DNA from: an uncultured Collinsella sp.
GTDB lineage: Bacteria; Actinomycetota; Coriobacteriia; Coriobacteriales; Coriobacteriaceae
DNA: 64,000 nucleotides
NCBI GenBank assembly: GCA_900542635.1
Contig: UQOJ01000003.1
Location: 12,558 to 76,557, forward strand
Direction: 5' to 3'
The notes under the pieces are model-generated. The model searched no databases. It was not told the DNA's origin and saw only the letters and a list, made by a program, of their open reading frames with translations. Below are positions 61,853 to 64,000 of this stretch, piece by piece; the first letter of the stretch is position 1; each line of letters opens with the position of its first letter. The position numbers were made by a program, and so were the translations under genes.

Positions 61853-62509
61853 ATGAGAAAAGCAATCGATTTAATAGCAATTTTTATATTTGGAGCAATG
61901 GTTGTATACATTGCTTCGGTCGTTTCATCCAATGGGGCGGCGGCGCAGTATGCTGTGTCGGGCTTTTGGGGCGGATGGGCGGAATCTTCCAAAACCTCAA
62001 CCATCGCATTTTGGATAGTGCTTGTATATCTTGGGCTTGTGGTATTGACTTGTTCGCTGTGCTGGAAGAGTCCCCTATTGGTGTTGGCGGCTATGTGCGC
62101 AGTCTCGATTATGGTTTTCGTCAATCCCTCTTATTCAGTTTATATTTGCTACGTTATGTTCGGTCCAGGGCATTTCATTGGAGACCTGCTTATGCCCATT
62201 GCGTCATTTTGCGGAGCGGTTATTTTTGGCGGTCAATTTGCCTTTGAAAACGGATATGGCTGGTTTGTAAGGCTGATTTGTGTCTTGTTCTGGTCAATGG
62301 GATTCTTGGCGATCGTTGCAGCTCCGGGCGAGTTCTTTAGCGAGCTGTTCTCCGATTCAGGAACGACGCAGTCAATATCGAGCAGAAGCACAAGATCTGA
62401 TTGCGGTGACGAGATTGATAATTTATTGCGTGATGCCAAGATGGATCGGATCCAAGAAACGTTGGACGACATTAAATACTGGGAAATTCGTAACGGAGGC
62501 CGCAAGTAG
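61853..62509 (+). CDS. Polytopic membrane protein, unknown function
   Basis: 218 residues; AGGGG precedes the ATG. Five hydrophobic segments (~4-24, 52-70, 73-92, ~104-130, ~139-160), then a soluble Ser/Asp-rich tail with an amphipathic end (LLRDAKMDRIQETLDDIKYWEI). The same frame continues beyond the TAG stop for 46 sense codons to a TAA at 62648-62650, which may be a lost C-terminus. No family recognised. Confidence 0.65.
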   Translation: MRKAIDLIAIFIFGAMVVYIASVVSSNGAAAQYAVSGFWGGWAESSKTSTIAFWIVLVYLGLVVLTCSLCWKSPLLVLAAMCAVSIMVFVNPSYSVYICYVMFGPGHFIGDLLMPIASFCGAVIFGGQFAFENGYGWFVRLICVLFWSMGFLAIVAAPGEFFSELFSDSGTTQSISSRSTRSDCGDEIDNLLRDAKMDRIQETLDDIKYWEIRNGGRK

Positions 62510-62705
62510 CTGTGTCGAGATTACGCGGATGAAATGAAAGCCCTTAATACGCGACACAAGGCAGATGATGTCGCTGTGGCGCAGAGACTTGTTATGTCTG
62601 CCGAGGTGCTGCATGTGGGGGACCAGAACGCCATCGCCTTTCGGCGATAATGGCTGGTTAGTGATTGATTGCGATAGTTAGCCAGCAAGCTAAGAGGAGG
62701 ATAAT

Positions 62706-63224
62706 ATGCCACTGCTGCCAGTTGACCATGAGCCATTCCGTCTTGATGCGGGTGAACGATCCACGCCGCGCATTGAGTTGATCTATGATCTTGAAGAAGA
62801 AGCGCGGAGACTTGAAGATGACTATCAGGTTCTAGTGGATGCGTTATGCGACGATATCGTTAAAAGCGAGGGCGAAGATGAAATACGGTCGAGTATTGAG
62901 CATCGAATCGGCATGCTGATAAACATCAAAGAGAGCCAGCGCCTCTGCTATGCCCAAATTGAAGATTTGGTGCCTAGACGTCATCCTTGTCCGGTCCCTC
63001 CAATGAAAAAACGTCCCAATTGTTGCGATGAGATCGAATGCCAATGCTGCGGTACAAAAAATGAGATAGATGCTCAATTCTGTACAAATTGCGCTAGTCC
63101 TATTGATATGGGCGACATATGGCGTTATTGCAAGAAGTGTAGGATTGCATACAGTAGAGAGATCAACTTTTGTCCTGAATGCGGCTCAGCAATAACCGTT
63201 GAGATTAAACGTAAAAGGAAATAG
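62706..63224 (+). CDS. Double zinc-ribbon protein, unknown function
   Basis: 172 residues; GAGGAGG precedes the ATG. The N-terminal ~90 residues are acidic and helical, possibly coiled (IELIYDLEEEARRLEDDYQVLVDALCDDIV). The C-terminal part has two zinc ribbons: CQCC...CTNC and CKKC...CPEC. No signal or membrane helix. Similar ribbon motifs in 60760-61095 suggest the islet's products belong together. Confidence 0.65.
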   Translation: MPLLPVDHEPFRLDAGERSTPRIELIYDLEEEARRLEDDYQVLVDALCDDIVKSEGEDEIRSSIEHRIGMLINIKESQRLCYAQIEDLVPRRHPCPVPPMKKRPNCCDEIECQCCGTKNEIDAQFCTNCASPIDMGDIWRYCKKCRIAYSREINFCPECGSAITVEIKRKRK

Positions 63225-63234
63225 TTTCTCGTTG

Positions 63235-63801
63235 CTATATGTTTGCCCTTACGCGTGAAAGCGTAATTGGTGACATGCCCAAAAATGATGAGATGCGCGA
63301 ATGGGGGACCCTGTCGATAACCCCCGGATACTCCTCGAGAAACCATTTGTAGCGGTCACGAGCCGGCAACAGCCTAAGTGCGGATTCGGTTTTATAGTGA
63401 TCGTGCCAAGCCCTTGATAGATATCGGTTAATGAGAGTTGCAAGTCCTGGATTATATTGGGCTTTATTTTGAACATCGCTTATCTTGAGAAGAACGAGCG
63501 TGCAGTCTGTTAAAGCTTCAATATAAGTCGGGGATGGAATGTCAAACTCGGGGCTAGGCATTACAGGCATGCCCGGCTCCGCCATTATGCAGTCAGTGAT
63601 TTCCGAACCATCGCTTTGTAGAGAATACGAACAGGCTACCCCCTGTTTTAAAAGGTAAAACCATTTTTGTTGGGTACCCATTTCAAGGATAATTTCTCTT
63701 TTTTGAAATTGCTGGATTGAAGCCATTGCCACTAGCTCGGCTAATAGGTTTTGGTTGTCGCACGGGGCGTACTGACAGAAAAAATTCGGATCCAGGGACA
63801 C
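63235..63801 (-). CDS. Crp/Fnr-family transcriptional regulator
   Basis: 188 residues from a GTG at 63801, seven bases after GGAG; a TTG at 63834 has no ribosome-binding site. N-terminal cyclic-nucleotide-binding-type beta-barrel (FQKREIILEMGTQQKWFYLLKQGVACSYS...), a dimerisation helix, and a C-terminal helix-turn-helix VPHSRISSFLGMSPITLSRVR. No Fnr-like cysteine cluster is seen and the cAMP pocket is not conserved. Convergent with the zinc-ribbon gene. A homopolymeric tract lies ~60 bp upstream. Confidence 0.8.
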   Translation of the reverse strand: MSLDPNFFCQYAPCDNQNLLAELVAMASIQQFQKREIILEMGTQQKWFYLLKQGVACSYSLQSDGSEITDCIMAEPGMPVMPSPEFDIPSPTYIEALTDCTLVLLKISDVQNKAQYNPGLATLINRYLSRAWHDHYKTESALRLLPARDRYKWFLEEYPGVIDRVPHSRISSFLGMSPITLSRVRANI

Positions 63802-63862
63802 GGAATCGCTCCAACGGGCACATATCGTTAACAAATGCTAACCAAGAATAAGATACGCCATC

Positions 63863-63871
63863 GGGGGGGGG
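63863..63871. repeat. Nine-G homopolymer upstream of the Crp/Fnr gene
   Basis: Nine consecutive G on the plus strand (C on the regulator's coding strand), 61 bp before its start codon. It is the longest mononucleotide run I noticed in the window. Confidence 0.6.
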
Positions 63872-64000
63872 TGTTCCTATAGTTTTGTCAACTGGGAAAT
63901 GCTCTCCGTGCGACCGAATCGCGGCATGCTGACGCCAAGCCATTAGGCCGGTGGGCTTCAGTCTGCTCGGTGCGTTTCGGCTAGGCTGCGTAAGGCACCC
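63872..64000. other. Right window edge, no supported gene
   Basis: No coding region is evident. TGCTCTCCGTGCGA at 63900-63913 also occurs in the loop of the foldback at 29150-29334. Confidence 0.4.

Noticed and set aside
62521..62736. 71-codon minus-strand frame
   Set aside because: Lies across the possible lost C-terminus of the membrane protein; no ribosome-binding site and no protein-like features.

Overview
The window looks like the replication-origin region of a moderately high-GC actinobacterium of the class Coriobacteriia, most likely Collinsella or a close relative. This is inferred from gene content and protein style (rpmH-dnaA-dnaN-recF-DUF721-gyrB-gyrA order, GTG/TTG starts, Cna_B surface protein, WYL pair, DUF559 protein); no database was consulted.

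Layout. 1-1.8 kb: the end of an LPXTG surface protein. 1.8-11.2 kb: a degenerate M28-type membrane protein with a very long acidic insert, a WYL regulator pair, dinG and ddl. 11.3-17.6 kb: rlmN, then the leftward origin-proximal block parB-parA, three perfect parS sites, rsmG, jag, yidC, yidD, rnpA, rpmH. 17.6-21.3 kb: probable oriC. Non-canonical DnaA boxes (TTTTCAACA type) lie on both sides of an unusual GHKL-ATPase/winged-helix gene that sits between rpmH and dnaA. 21.3-29.1 kb: dnaN, recF, DUF721, gyrB and gyrA, transcribed rightward. Gene orientation switches at about 17.9 kb, as expected at an origin.

29.1-39 kb: tRNA-Ile, a bifunctional-nuclease-family gene, typA, a bactofilin-like membrane protein, a TRIC-family channel, a DUF559 gene boxed by inverted copies of one palindrome, a cloverleaf-like tRNA-Ser remnant, two tRNA-Ser genes, and the rpsF-ssb-rpsR-rplI operon. 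39-59.7 kb: dnaB and a nucleotide-synthesis region (purA, purD, carA-carB behind a PyrR-type RNA site, purE, purF, purM, purN), with a NUDIX hydrolase, an ABC exporter, a class B sortase, a MoaE-like protein and a CmpB-family membrane protein between them. 59.7-64 kb: an AT-richer islet of small lipoprotein, membrane and zinc-ribbon proteins ending in a Crp/Fnr-type regulator with a nine-G tract upstream.

The least expected signal is intergenic. Several foldback elements have loops that are conserved between copies while their self-complementary arms differ completely from copy to copy (26.2 with 44.2 kb; 52.1 with 52.35 kb). A related-looking 185-bp foldback lies at 29.15 kb, and a palindrome pair in inverted orientation flanks the DUF559 gene at 35.13-36.40 kb.
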